A DNA stretch of 64,000 nt from Mesostigma viride (Eukaryota; Streptophyta; Mesostigmatophyceae; Mesostigmatales; Mesostigmataceae), in NCBI GenBank assembly GCA_009746045.1, contig RPFO01000448.1:479126-543125 (forward strand). Direction: 5' to 3'. Within the stretch, counting starts at the first letter, position 1; every line of letters starts with the position of its first letter. Under the pieces are notes generated by a model that saw only the letters and a program-made list of their open reading frames with translations, was not told the DNA's origin and did no database searches. Positions 39,901 to 49,397 of the stretch are shown here, in pieces. The position numbers and the translations under genes were made by a program.

Positions 39901-42900
39901 ACAGCCACAGGCGGCGCGCGCTATCCAGGGATAAATTGCTGCTCCCCGCCGGCACGACACCCCTCACCCCAGCCAGCCACGAATCATCCAGCGCCGCGGA
40001 TGACAGCACTACCAAGTTGCGGGACAGGCTCAGCGCCTCCACCATGGGCTTGTACCCCGTCTTCAATCTCCGCTCAATGCCGTCCACATACCTCTGCACA
40101 CATGCCGCCAGGGCCCCCGGGACGGCTGCCTCCGCCCCCTCTGGGTCCATCACGACCGCCAGGTGCATGCCAATGTCCCGCAGATTCACCTCCCTGGCTA
40201 CTGTCGCAGCCGCCCCCTCCACGGCAAACTTGTCGTAAGCGTGGAACACGTACTCGAGCATGCACAGCTCCACTGCCTTGCTGGGCCCCCCCTGGCCGTC
40301 CCTGCCGGCGTCCGCCACCGCCACGATCTGCTCTGCCTGCTCGCGTCCCTGCGCCTTGACCACCAACGTGGCCAGCTGTCCACCGTCACCACACAGCAGG
40401 GCAAGGTACTGGTTGACCGCGCCCTGTTCGCCGAGCGCCAGGCTGAACGTGACCAGGGAGGAGGATGCGGTGATATCACCAGGGTATGTGGCCTCCACCT
40501 GGGGCAGCGCGTGCAGTCCCGGCACGGCCAGCGGGGTGATGTGGATGCTCTCTGGCACTGCTGCCGTGTTGCTGGGACCCTGGCCGGCGCTGGCCTTGCC
40601 ACTAGTGGCGCCAGTCACCTTGTGCGCCACCCTCGACACCAGCATGATGAAGTGGCCGGTCGGCGTGGTCAGCAGGCTGGTCGGGAATGCACCGGCTGAT
40701 GCTGGCGCTGTATACGTCTCCCTCTCCATGGCTTGCTGCTGCACGTTGTACACGCGGACGCGCCCCTTGACATCCAGCATGACCAGCTTGCGCTGCGACT
40801 TGAGCAGTCTCATGTCCCTCAGCTCCGATGACCCACTCAGGGCCGACAGCTCCAGGGGAGGGCCCGCCTGTTCCATGGCCGTGAAGCCCTCGTTGAAACG
40901 GTATACGAAGGCTGTGCTCTCCCCCGTCTCTGCGCCCTTTGCGCTCACCGTGTGAAACGCTAGAAACCTTGTGGCCTCGTCGAAATCGGCCAACAGCGAC
41001 GGCTTGCCATAGCTCTTTGTAAAATGCTGCCCCTCACTCGTCAGCTTGTGGATGGTGACCGCGGTCCTCTCATTGGGGTTGTTGGCGACCGTCAGCAGCC
41101 ACCGCCCCTTGTTCATGAGGAACGACGCCAGCAGCGTCCAACTGGACGGGATGGACGCCCTGCCATGCCCCCGCATGAACTGGGGACGGAGACCGCTGAC
41201 ATTGCCGGTCAAGGGCGCTGCGTCATCGGGTCGCGGCGCTGAGATCAGTGACACCGCTAGCTCCAGCCGCGGCTCCTGCGGCTGCTGGATGTCAAAAGTG
41301 ACCTGGACCTGGTCGACCACCCCCCCACCCCCCGTCGCCCCAAGCAGCGCGCTCGCTGCCCGTTGCACGACGGACCGCTGGTTGAGCGTGCACCGCCGCA
41401 CGCGCAACACCTGGCGGTCGTCCCTGCTGGGTCCGGCCGCCGGCGGAGCGGGCGAGAGGATCACCTGCTCCATCTGCGCCAGGCACGACCGCTCCGCCTT
41501 GGCGCAGGCCTCCTCCATGCGCGCCTTTACCTCCGCCTTGCGGCCGTCCAGCCGCCGGTGCACGCACAGGGACCCTGTGGCCGCCTCTTTCCCCAGGCTG
41601 GCCTCGTGGCTGTTGATGACCTGGGCAAACTGGCCACGCGCCCACTCGGCCAGCCTCGCCCGCGTGTCCGCTGGCGTCCACGCACGGGACTTCCCACCTC
41701 CCCACAGCCGGCTGATCCCCCCCAGTCCCCAGCCCCATCCCGCGTTGCTGGGGGCGCCTTCCCCCATGGTCCCTGAGAGCTCCTTGAAGGGGTACCCCAA
41801 CGCCAGCCACGACTTGGCCTCCATCCCCACATCAGCGCCCAAGTGGGCCAGCTTGCTATTTAAATAGGAGTCCGATTTTTCCATTTGGCTCTTCAGCCAC
41901 GCCTCTTCCCCGCCGGCCTTGGCCTCCCGCGCCAGCACGCCCAGGACGCAGCATCGGCCCACCAGTGCTTGGATGGCGTTTTCCACCTCGCGCACGCGCT
42001 CCCGCAGCTGAGCAACCACCAGGCTGGCCTCGTGGCCCAGGCCTGAGAGAAAGGGCTGGCCCTCCTGGGCTGCCAGGCAGTGGGTTGGGAGCGCCCCTGG
42101 GTACTGCGTCTGGGACGCCAGCATGGAATGGAAAGCGCCCACGACGCCCTGCTGGAAGCCCCTCTGCGTGGCCTCCATCTTGGCCCTCAGCTGCACGATC
42201 TGGGCCTCCCCCTCCCTGGCCAGCGCCTGCCGCTCTTCTTCTAGCTTCCGCAACAACGAGTCGATGACACCGCGGTCCCCCGGTGAGGCCAGCGCGCGCA
42301 GGAACACTGTCCGCTCGCCAGCTGGCATGTCGGTGTGCAGCTCCACGCGGTTCTGCTGGAGCTTCTCACGCAGCGATGAGACGGGCTGCCCCGCGTCGTC
42401 CGTCAGATCGAAACGGACCGTGTGGCCCTCGTCCCAGCTCCACGAGGACGCCACGACGGACTGCTCCAGAATCGCCGCGAGCGTACCCGAGCCCGTGATG
42501 ATGGATCGTTGGGAGATCGGGTGGGTGGCATGCGAAGCTACAAAGGGTTGCCCCCCCTGGGTGGCCGTCATGATGCTGGCATCCATGTCAAACCCTGGGT
42601 GCAGCGAGAAAGAATCCTCCTGGATAACCTGCTGCGTGAAGTGGTACGTGCTAATGCGCCGCGCCTCGCCCTGCGTCGCCTGGCCCGATGGGAACGCCAG
42701 GGTCCCTGGCCGGTCGAAGCAGAAGAAGACGTGCCGTGTGAGCTGCGTGATGTAGCGCACACAGGTGGACGTGATACTGTTGGGAGAGATGGAGGCGAAG
42801 GAGGCGTCAACGGGCCACAGGACCACGAGCACGAGGCTTGGTTCTGACGGCTGCCAGATGGGGGCACCTTGTATCGATTCTGAGGTGGATGCTGCCATTC

Positions 42901-43291
42901 CAGGGGGATGCAGGGACACGCCGTATATCCCTGGCGCCTTGGAAGCCATATCCTTGTCATCAAGGCCGACCGTTTTCTTCAAGAAGTCTAAAATTGCATG
43001 CCGGTGGCCGACGACGCCGTAACAGTGGTGTTGGAGGCGATTTAGTTTGTCGAAGTGCACCTTGGAAGCATTCTGGTTGCAGGAGCTCGGAACCGAGGCG
43101 TTGCAGAACTTCTGAATCTCGCCGCGTGGAATCACCAGCTTCTCGACGAGAACGCCGTCCTGGTTCTCGGTGCAGATATGGATCAACTGGTGAACCTGCA
43201 GGGAGTTTCCTTCATAGCCATTTGTCTCGGGCGGCAACCCGGCATTCATGCCATCCTCTGTGCCGCCAAGGTAACCGGTAGGGTTTTCCAT
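36944..43291 (-). CDS. Very large GBP/VLIG-type GTPase with Cys-rich C-terminus
   Basis: A single uninterrupted frame of 2115 codons. The first in-frame ATG is at 43291; the frame is open 35 codons further up but has no ATG there. Residues about 340-390 look like a coiled coil (LREKLQQNRVEL, LLRKLEEERQALARE). Residues about 700-900 have repeated hydrophobic strands like a beta-propeller. The G domain starts near 1200: SSMGKQSTGKSYTLNHLFG (P-loop at 39650-39673), CTDGCWMG (switch), LDFEGLGSF (G3) and VVKDVADRD (G4 region), as in GB1/RHD3 and VLIG GTPases. From about 1590 to 2060 many CX2-4C/H clusters (CSHCFMTC, CMGSHACLHPC) suggest several zinc sites. The end is acidic (DDDIDE). It is probably cytosolic. 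Relatives are often immunity or membrane-remodelling GTPases; the role here is unknown. No introns were detected. Confidence 0.85.
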   Translation of the reverse strand: MENPTGYLGGTEDGMNAGLPPETNGYEGNSLQVHQLIHICTENQDGVLVEKLVIPRGEIQKFCNASVPSSCNQNASKVHFDKLNRLQHHCYGVVGHRHAILDFLKKTVGLDDKDMASKAPGIYGVSLHPPGMAASTSESIQGAPIWQPSEPSLVLVVLWPVDASFASISPNSITSTCVRYITQLTRHVFFCFDRPGTLAFPSGQATQGEARRISTYHFTQQVIQEDSFSLHPGFDMDASIMTATQGGQPFVASHATHPISQRSIITGSGTLAAILEQSVVASSWSWDEGHTVRFDLTDDAGQPVSSLREKLQQNRVELHTDMPAGERTVFLRALASPGDRGVIDSLLRKLEEERQALAREGEAQIVQLRAKMEATQRGFQQGVVGAFHSMLASQTQYPGALPTHCLAAQEGQPFLSGLGHEASLVVAQLRERVREVENAIQALVGRCCVLGVLAREAKAGGEEAWLKSQMEKSDSYLNSKLAHLGADVGMEAKSWLALGYPFKELSGTMGEGAPSNAGWGWGLGGISRLWGGGKSRAWTPADTRARLAEWARGQFAQVINSHEASLGKEAATGSLCVHRRLDGRKAEVKARMEEACAKAERSCLAQMEQVILSPAPPAAGPSRDDRQVLRVRRCTLNQRSVVQRAASALLGATGGGGVVDQVQVTFDIQQPQEPRLELAVSLISAPRPDDAAPLTGNVSGLRPQFMRGHGRASIPSSWTLLASFLMNKGRWLLTVANNPNERTAVTIHKLTSEGQHFTKSYGKPSLLADFDEATRFLAFHTVSAKGAETGESTAFVYRFNEGFTAMEQAGPPLELSALSGSSELRDMRLLKSQRKLVMLDVKGRVRVYNVQQQAMERETYTAPASAGAFPTSLLTTPTGHFIMLVSRVAHKVTGATSGKASAGQGPSNTAAVPESIHITPLAVPGLHALPQVEATYPGDITASSSLVTFSLALGEQGAVNQYLALLCGDGGQLATLVVKAQGREQAEQIVAVADAGRDGQGGPSKAVELCMLEYVFHAYDKFAVEGAAATVAREVNLRDIGMHLAVVMDPEGAEAAVPGALAACVQRYVDGIERRLKTGYKPMVEALSLSRNLVVLSSAALDDSWLAGVRGVVPAGSSNLSLDSARRLWLSSAAPFQMGSWVKQLICLLPLQIARAEDNAFVLMADGMQLKAHPRSTEEAVGMVSFGLLDAVLESWRGDVVVVSSMGKQSTGKSYTLNHLFGTSFQISGARCTDGCWMGLCQVGSVLYVILDFEGLGSFERTEQEDMLLAVFNAAVSNYTLFKTEFRLDRDLEAMFSRFQSGTGLLKGDERLFKGCFCIVVKDVADRDVVAIKQEFRSKIALITRPTEAGDRNDAPANFISAMFNGEFAIFPFPPLGQPEFYAGFCDLMEAIGRRTRQFTSGGGGFSSFMKHIMAKMVIKDWTSLEGQDVLARVQYLSKHVNAAIAGGRLDTLTLGMEEEFLSCLDTGREVDSLDMKLSVLEAKDEEEGIAIQAPQVPDASVLLRAKGEDQESLIARLRAIFCKGLGPEVDQTRWQPVFVAFVAEVVERRCARVQEWVDVNLSPLKKEGGRLDDCAVRFMDDVASKLQALRNEWQLCGSTCSHCFMTCLLPKSHPAADHTCMGSHACLHPCFFCSEETEDSLPGSPSVHACAEKMGHGGAHCCKDMPHTCQEACSMAGSLNCNSTCCKKAGHERLPGGGSHLCNSPMHLCGKLCSANNCRGRCQINADKTHSVHKCAEVMCLHGCAVKDCTYTCSSRDHFHHTELSQVFKEEQGMKDAGADVDDSADSGGGKRLHFCGREHACPRRCEAEGICRITVQQISEAREELFEGKRSIFTYKAFSEANGHREKCAVRIPPYQLEHEGPHTHSLDPRVVHTCNVRCEDCEYYCELPIKHGEKHKGAHGNMKNSTWITTRKDGAIDFGDRKYVAGESTKAEICDMFCRTAGRGHTHSLPCDAETVEKCTHAHKDGRAHDTRVFFPPRKYPSDRVTHNCYWDTIGWNDNCTAAEREEFAKCRHECPHPQHDEDGQLPSYCEFELWHAEIDGDNAEKRAKEAESPNNTCFGPHVFPCTHTDWEDVFKSWVQRRLEERKKRGEEKKDGSGEEDDLGASDDDIDE

Positions 43292-44295
43292 GTTTTCAAC
43301 AGCTGAATGGCGTGGGTTTTGAGTAAGCAATTTTAGCGCATATCGGCTTCGATGCAGCTTACGCACGCTGTCCCGGTTGCGCGTAGCAAAGGTCACAGTC
43401 TGGTCATGCCTTTCCCGTTAATAAACAGCAGAGGTTCGTTAAGGCCAGCCTAATGTTTCCAGGTAATCCCCATGTCTAAGCCTAGTGGCGTTTCACCCTT
43501 CTCCAGCTACCTCAGGCCCGCACATTGAAACCTTGCCAGGTCGTCGATGAAAACCACGCTGCCAACTCGCAGCAATGCCGATATCGATCGTGCCGGTAAA
43601 CGAATTTATGATCGAAACCCAAAATTGGAAAAGGTTTACGTCAAATGGGTAATCGGAATGTGCACATCCCCCTCGATCCCAGCTTGACTAGGTTAGAATC
43701 GCTCAAACGTCTCCATATGGCTCGTATAGCTTGGTCTTGGCGAAAGCTAAGGTTCCGCCGTTGTATGAGGCCGTGAGGCCTTAACAGGCCTGAAACCCAT
43801 GAAGGCCCGTTGGGGATTACACCAGCATGAGTTATGTATGTGCGGCCCGAAACTCGCAATGCAGTCAGTGAGCTTATTACGTACTTAGCACACGACAAAA
43901 TAATGCTCTCCACGCCAATCGGCGCTTGAAGCTGGCTCGCATATCATGCGCACTCGTATACCTGCTCGCCCAGGGCTCGCTTTTCTAATTTCTTGGCAGC
44001 AATGCCGCGGAATGAGCGGATAGCAGCCGTGTGTTTCTCTGTGTTTCTCAGCCGTCAGTCGCGGGTAGCAAGTTGTGTCGTCCGTCCTTCTCAGCCAGAT
44101 TACGCTGGGTCGAGCGGTGGGCCCTAGCCGCACGCTTAAGCAGGTGGCAGGCGCACGGCAGGACGGAAAGGCCTTGCCGCTGGCAACTGCCAGATCCGCC
44201 AAGGTCCTTGAGCGATGGGGGCACCGAATAGAAAGAATCCCAACGGCCGCCAGAGGGCTATGCAGGCAAGTGGACGCCGCGCGATAATATACCCG
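43292..44295. other. 5' flank of the giant GTPase, no gene recognised
   Basis: Contains the presumed promoter of the minus-strand GTPase gene, but no clear TATA box or repeat. The short frames at 43641-43913 and 43885-44307 have no motif. Confidence 0.4.
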
Positions 44296-44297
44296 TA

Positions 44298-44544
44298 GTG
44301 GTCCCAATATCTGTACGCGTAATTATCGTACGAATACTTTTAGGAATTTTTGTTACGTGTACGAGAACTTTTGGGAATTATTTTTACTGTACGGCGCCGC
44401 GCCACGGGTAGCTAGGCTTTAAGGTCTGCGCCGCGCTTCGCTGGTGGTACCTAATTTTGAGGTGTACGAGGCCCGGAAGAGGGTTTTTTTGGGCCTGTAC
44501 GAGGTCGATTCGTACATAATTACGCGTACAGATATTGGGACCAC
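44298..44544. mobile_element. Tc1/mariner-like MITE
   Basis: 247 bp with near-perfect inverted ends about 38 bp long starting GTGGTCCCAATATCTGTACG, flanked by TA on both sides (44296-44297 and 44545-44546). TA duplication plus this structure fits Stowaway/mariner-type MITEs. It has no coding capacity. Confidence 0.8.
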
Positions 44545-46044
44545 TACGTAATCAAATGGTCTTTATTACATGTAGGGATACATCGAACCTGTTGCATGCG
44601 CGAGCAGCTGCACGTCCATCTCCGCAATTACTGTTGTTGCCTTGCCACGGCCTCCCGCACAGTCTGCGCGCGGTCATTTGCATGCGCATGCTGCAGTGCT
44701 CTGCATAAATCATGAGTTCCATCGCTTGCCCCTTAGGTGACCGGGGCGGACGATCATCACTCGGAACTGACTGGGGCTGGTAATGCACGCTCCAAATTAG
44801 TGGCTTTCACATACTTTGTCGAGTTGCTGTCCCCTTAACCCTCAGTTGTCCCTTCATCAAGGAGAGAGCGTGGCCGTTTGAGTACGTAGCGTTGTGGCCC
44901 TGCAACTGACTACTGTAGATCACGGTAGCGACATGCTTGATAGTAGCCGCACAATGCTAAATTCAATTAGGTTTAATTTTCCATTCGGATCTAATATTCG
45001 TCGTTTCTTATAGCCTAGTAGTACGCCGGCCTCTGCTTGCCAATCACGGGCCGGGGCTGCACGGAGCCAGTCATGCCGGATTCCAGGCCGCGGCCGTCCA
45101 GACCACGAGCTAGCAGCGGATCAGGTACTACGGCATGATGGCGCCTTGCGCGCGCAAGTCCACCCACGGCAGCGTCCCTTTAGCTACCTTTCTTGAGGAT
45201 GCCGACCTTTCTTGAGGACTCTAGTTCCCCAGATAAAATGCCTGGCTATCAGTCAAGGTAGAGCTAGCGCTGTGGTTTGCAGCATGTCGATCGTTTCTTG
45301 CCTTATGACTTATAATAATCATTCACGGCCCATCTCTTGTCGTATTAGTTGGCTTGCAACATTGTCGTCAGAAAGCAATTATTAAAATATTGGTATGCAT
45401 TCCTGAGGCAGTTTTTTGGGGCCTAGATACGGGCGGTCCAGGCATGAGAGGGGCCTGGCCGGGGTTGTAACGCTGAAGCTATAGCCTATATATAGGCAGG
45501 TGGGCTTGAGGGCAGCAGGCATTTACTTGTAGTAAACGCGGACGGCGCCACGGCACGGCATGGTGCTCGCACATCGCTGACCGTAGTTAGAGTGGGATAG
45601 AATCAAACCATGGTAATGGCCTCGCTTTTCACCAATCGCCTCACTGGCATGAAACGTTGCCAGGGCGCAGGAGTCTCAATACCACGCAGAGTACATTCTC
45701 AATTCAATAACATGCCCAAACTATTATTGATACAAAGAAATGCCGTTGACGGTAATCCTCCTGGAGACCCAGGAGCTAATAATAGTTGGATGGAGCTTGA
45801 GGTCTGTCGTGGCCAACGAGCGTCCTGCCCAGAATTGTTACGTTAGCAAGTTTAATACTGCCATTGGTTTGAGAATTAATTCTTCAGATGTCCAAATTGC
45901 ATGTGTCTGGCGTAGCTGACGCCCCCATGGGACATCCCGTGATGCAAACAGCTACGCCGGTGTAGAGATGCGCATGTCCCTGTGCATGTCTCAACTCGTT
46001 CTCTCCATGTCTTGAGGGCTCCAGACCTTAACAAATTATCAAGG
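44545..46044. other. No gene recognised
   Basis: About 1.5 kb without a recognisable gene or repeat. A TATA-like 'tatatatagg' lies at about 45488. The frame 45610-45846 has no motif. Confidence 0.4.
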
Positions 46045-46465
46045 AGACAAACAGCGCAGGCCAGAAATCGATCCCGAGGGAGAATCCGGACCATGGTAGC
46101 TCGAGCCTGCTGTTATATCTTGTCCGTGTGTTTGAGTCGTTCAGGATGATGAATATGAATGGTGATGGAAATGTGCATGTAGCCTTGTGCTTTGAAATTA
46201 TGGCTGGCTTACGTGTAGAGCGACTAGATGACCTAGACCGTCAGGGGCCGGAAACAGCTTGCTTGATCAGGGCGTGTGTTTCGAGCCTAACTGGCCAGGA
46301 GTGTCTAGTGGTGAGCACCATTGCTGCGAACGCTCTCCCACCATTTACGAGGAAATACCCGCAAATGGGAAACCACTTAAAAGGTCTAGCTAGCTAGTCA
46401 GTCATTAAAGGTCTAGCTAGTCAGTCATTACGTTAGCCATGCCATGATTCCAAACGTCCAAGAAT
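46045..46465 (+). repeat. Segmental duplication, copy 1
   Basis: Matches 48683-49397 in order: 'ggccagaaatcg', 'ccatggtagctcgagcctg', 'ttcaggatgatgaatatgaa', 'cgtgtgtttcgagcctaac', 'ggtgagcaccattgctgcg', 'ccaccatttacgaggaaata', 'acgttagccatgccatg'. Roughly 85 percent alike by eye, with indels. No coding function is evident. Confidence 0.8.
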
Positions 46466-47820
46466 AATTATATTATATGCACTTATATGGATGAGCCACG
46501 CGCGGACATGGCTGACGGCGGAACTCAGAACTTCTGCGTCTGAGCCCCAAATTCATTCAGGCTGCTTCCAACTGATGCGTCTCTTCAATGCACATCTGCT
46601 AGTATCATCTGAATTACGGGTGTAAGTTATGCAGTATTGTGACAATGGCACCAACACGCAGCCTCGACTTAAACAAATAATTAAATCGAGTTCACTGTCG
46701 GCTCGGTCAACAGCAACTACCGCTACGGCAAATTCTGCGGACCGACCAAGTCCTCTCCCCCTGCCCCCCCCCCCCCCCCCCGGGCCGGTCGACCTTCCTC
46801 GACGCATGTACTCTACACCACTGAAATTAGACGTCGCCCATCCCCTGAAGAAACCGCGCACTGCCCACTCTTAGTGTGGAAACTCGGCCCCGCCTCTTTG
46901 GCCCTTGCCACCGGCTGGAGTTCTGCATCCTGAAAATCTTTACACTCACGAAGGAACAATGCGACGATTTCATCTGCTTGCTGGCCCACAAAGACGAAAT
47001 TCTTTTGCCTACCCGGCCCTGCATGGCGACCAGGCCACTGGGAAGTCCAACTGGGAATGCAGCTATACCTGATCGAGGCGTACTTGAATGAGGCCGTCAT
47101 CCTGTGCAGCTACATGCGCTACGAGACACAGGACTAGTTCACCGGCCCAGCTGGGCTTCGGCCTCAAGAGCCTCGTGCAAGGTCGAGCGCGCCGATTGAT
47201 GGGTAGCCACAGCAGCTGCAGCATCGATCCTCGCAGAGCGGCAGTCCTGACGGCCCCCAGCACGGACTCTGGACATCCAAGCTGGAGTGGCGGAGCAGCT
47301 AGCTGGCGCTGATGGCTGAGCAGCTTGCAGCCCTGCATGAATGCGCCTGATGGCCCATGCACTCGACACTCTCGCGGCCAAGGTCAACAACATTGCATGA
47401 AGACAATTAAAGTCGCAAATTAACCGAGCTCCAGCTCCAGTTTACCGCTTAGCAAGAGCACATTGCCGCCATTGAAGGTACCTCTGAGGCCACAGCCACT
47501 GACAGTGACCTTCCCACCGACACTGACCACTGATCGGTGGAAGCTAGGCATGCACGGTGAAGCTGGATCGAGGGCAGTTGCCACCTTAAGGTAGATGGGC
47601 ACGGGCCTGGCCACGCAGGTCCCCGAGATCGCCGAGAGAACGGCCACCATCGCTGCCCAACCTGCCAGTAGGGCCGGCGATGACTCCTCGACTTAATTGC
47701 GGGCTGGGTGGACCTGCTCAAGACGTACTGCCAGCTAGGCAACCTAGCTACTCTAGATAGTCACCACTGCCATCACCACCAATGAAGCTGAGTCCGGACC
47801 TATGTGACACAACTGCTTGA
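46466..47820. other. No gene recognised
   Basis: Includes a poly-C run at about 46764-46781. The short frames on both strands (46629-46874, 47063-47362, 47449-47742) overlap each other and carry no motif. Confidence 0.4.
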
Positions 47821-47887
47821 AGATGCAGGGCTTCTGGGACTATCCGTACTCGGGCCGAGTACGGATAGTCCCAGAAGCCCTGCATCT
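47821..47887. repeat. Perfect 33-bp hairpin with a 1-base loop
   Basis: Positions 47821-47853 and 47855-47887 are exact reverse complements, with a single G (47854) between. Flanking bases do not pair. The stem includes agatgcagggcttctggg and the turn gtactcgg-g-ccgagtac. Confidence 0.95.
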
Positions 47888-47901
47888 CAGACCGCGCCCG
47901 C

Positions 47902-48117
47902 ATGATTGACAAGGAGAAATGGGCTGCCATCTGCGATAAGCACCTTCCCGAGGGGTATGCTCCTGTTTTCTCCCCACGGGCCCCGCGGCCCGTTGCTAGC
48001 CAGGGTAGAAGTCCGCAGGTGGAGGCAGTTATTGGTCCTGAGGATAGCCGCTACACTACCGCCTCGTCTGCCATTACAATAGAGGACAGCTCGGATGAGG
48101 ATTACATCCCCATCTAG
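47902..48117 (+). CDS. Short ORF with acidic C-terminus, unrecognised
   Basis: 71 codons starting MIDKEKWAAICDKHLPEGYA, with a Pro/Arg-rich middle and an acidic end IEDSSDEDYIPI. The open frame begins at a stop inside the hairpin's right arm, so it may be the C-terminal piece of a truncated protein. The acidic ending resembles the extension after the Tudor-like ORF (IIDDSDSD), which hints at transposon-borne proteins of related design. It may not be expressed. Confidence 0.25.
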   Translation: MIDKEKWAAICDKHLPEGYAPVFSPRAPRPVASQGRSPQVEAVIGPEDSRYTTASSAITIEDSSDEDYIPI

Positions 48118-48234
48118 TGCTTAACGGTTGCAGGGGATGATGCAGACGATATTTGTTTAAACTTTTGTGTAAATTATTTTTCTAATGAGATTAGCATAGT
48201 ACTCCGTGGCATGCCTTTGCGCATGATACGCAAG

Positions 48235-48257
48235 TACTTACTTACTTACTTACTTAA
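48235..48257. repeat. CTTA microsatellite
   Basis: About six tandem tetranucleotides (acttacttacttact...). Short simple repeat. Confidence 0.9.
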
Positions 48258-48682
48258 GCTGAGTCCAGGATCTGGAAGACAAGCGCCTTCACGCCGGCGA
48301 GTGACCGCGACCGTACCGCCACTGCCGGGTCATCCTCAGGCGCGCTTCGACATGCAGCGCTGGGGGATACGCCCCAGACTCTCTTCAGACTGGATGATTC
48401 CTGCCTACGAGCTCAGGACCCAGCTCTTGGGGCGCATGGAGCTGCACTAGTAGGAACGGCACTGCAGGGCGCCTACCCCATCCACGGGACATCGGAAGGC
48501 TGGCCCCCCACCAGTGGTCCTCACCTTCAGCGACATCGCAGCCCGAGTTCGGTTCGATCCTCTCTCGCTGCAAGAAGCTGGCGAACTCCCCCTGGTCGCT
48601 TAATGACGCCGGACCTGACGCCAGCCCAGCAGCAGAAACGCTGAGACCAGTGGCCCGACTACATCCGCCACAAAACCAGGCA

Positions 48683-49397
48683 CAAGACCAGGTAGGCCAG
48701 AAATCGGGATCGAGAATCCAGACGGTACCATGGTAGCTCGAGCCTGCCGTTATCTTTTCTGCGTTTTTGTTCAGGATGATGAATATGAATGGAGATGAAC
48801 ATTTGTAGCCTAGCTTGTTGATTAAAATTATGGCTGGCATGCGCCGTGAAGAGCGACTATAGATTTTCCTTGATAGATGACCTGGACGGTGGGGTCGGAA
48901 ACAGTTTGCTTGATCAGGCCGTGTGTTTCGAGCCTAACGGGCCGAGAGTGTCTATTCTGATCAGACACTCCGCAAAGGTGAAAACCTTTGCGTTCAGTGC
49001 CGGGCCGCGGAAAACGCGGAAAACGCGATCTGCAAATGAATCCGACCGGAATCGAACTGGGGACCTCTCGCACCAATTTTGCTGACTATAGGACGGACGT
49101 CTCCGGTTACCATGGCATCGCCAACTTACACCTACAGTCATCCGCAAAAGTTCTCCTGTCCGGGGAGTGATGCAAGCCTTTCGGATTTGGTACTAGATAA
49201 ATCACTCGAGATCTGTGTGTAGGAGTACTACACACGTGTCTGCACGCGAGTGTCTAGTACGTGGTGAGCACCATTGCTGCGATCACTCTCCCACCATTTA
49301 CGAGGAAATATACCCGCAAATGGAAAACCACATAAAGGTTCTAGCTAGTCAGTCATCAATTACGTTAGCCATGCCATGTTTTCAAACGTCCAAGAAA
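48683..49397 (+). repeat. Segmental duplication, copy 2 (with insertion)
   Basis: Second copy of 46045-46465, split by the insertion at 48954-49247. It ends near 'caaacgtccaaga', after which the two copies diverge. Confidence 0.8.
48954..49247 (-). mobile_element. SINE-like insertion with a tRNA-related segment
   Basis: Absent from duplication copy 1 and bordered by an 8-bp repeat gagtgtct (48946-48953 and 49248-49255). On the minus strand, around 49045-49100, it holds the B-box-like AGTTCGATTCC with a flanking near-complementary pair TCCGTCC / GGTCGGA resembling an acceptor stem, but only 57 nt apart, so an arm is missing. This suggests a degenerate tRNA-derived SINE head. There is no poly-A tail; a short inverted repeat (cgcaaaggt...acctttgcg) lies at the other end. 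Confidence 0.5.

Noticed and set aside
37667-42847. Several long plus-strand frames opposite the giant GTPase
   Set aside because: Shadows of the GC-rich codon pattern of the real minus-strand gene; no motifs.
49030-49120. Functional tRNA gene on the minus strand
   Set aside because: B-box and acceptor-like ends are only 57 nt apart and the T-stem pairs poorly; an arm is missing, so at most a tRNA-derived SINE head.
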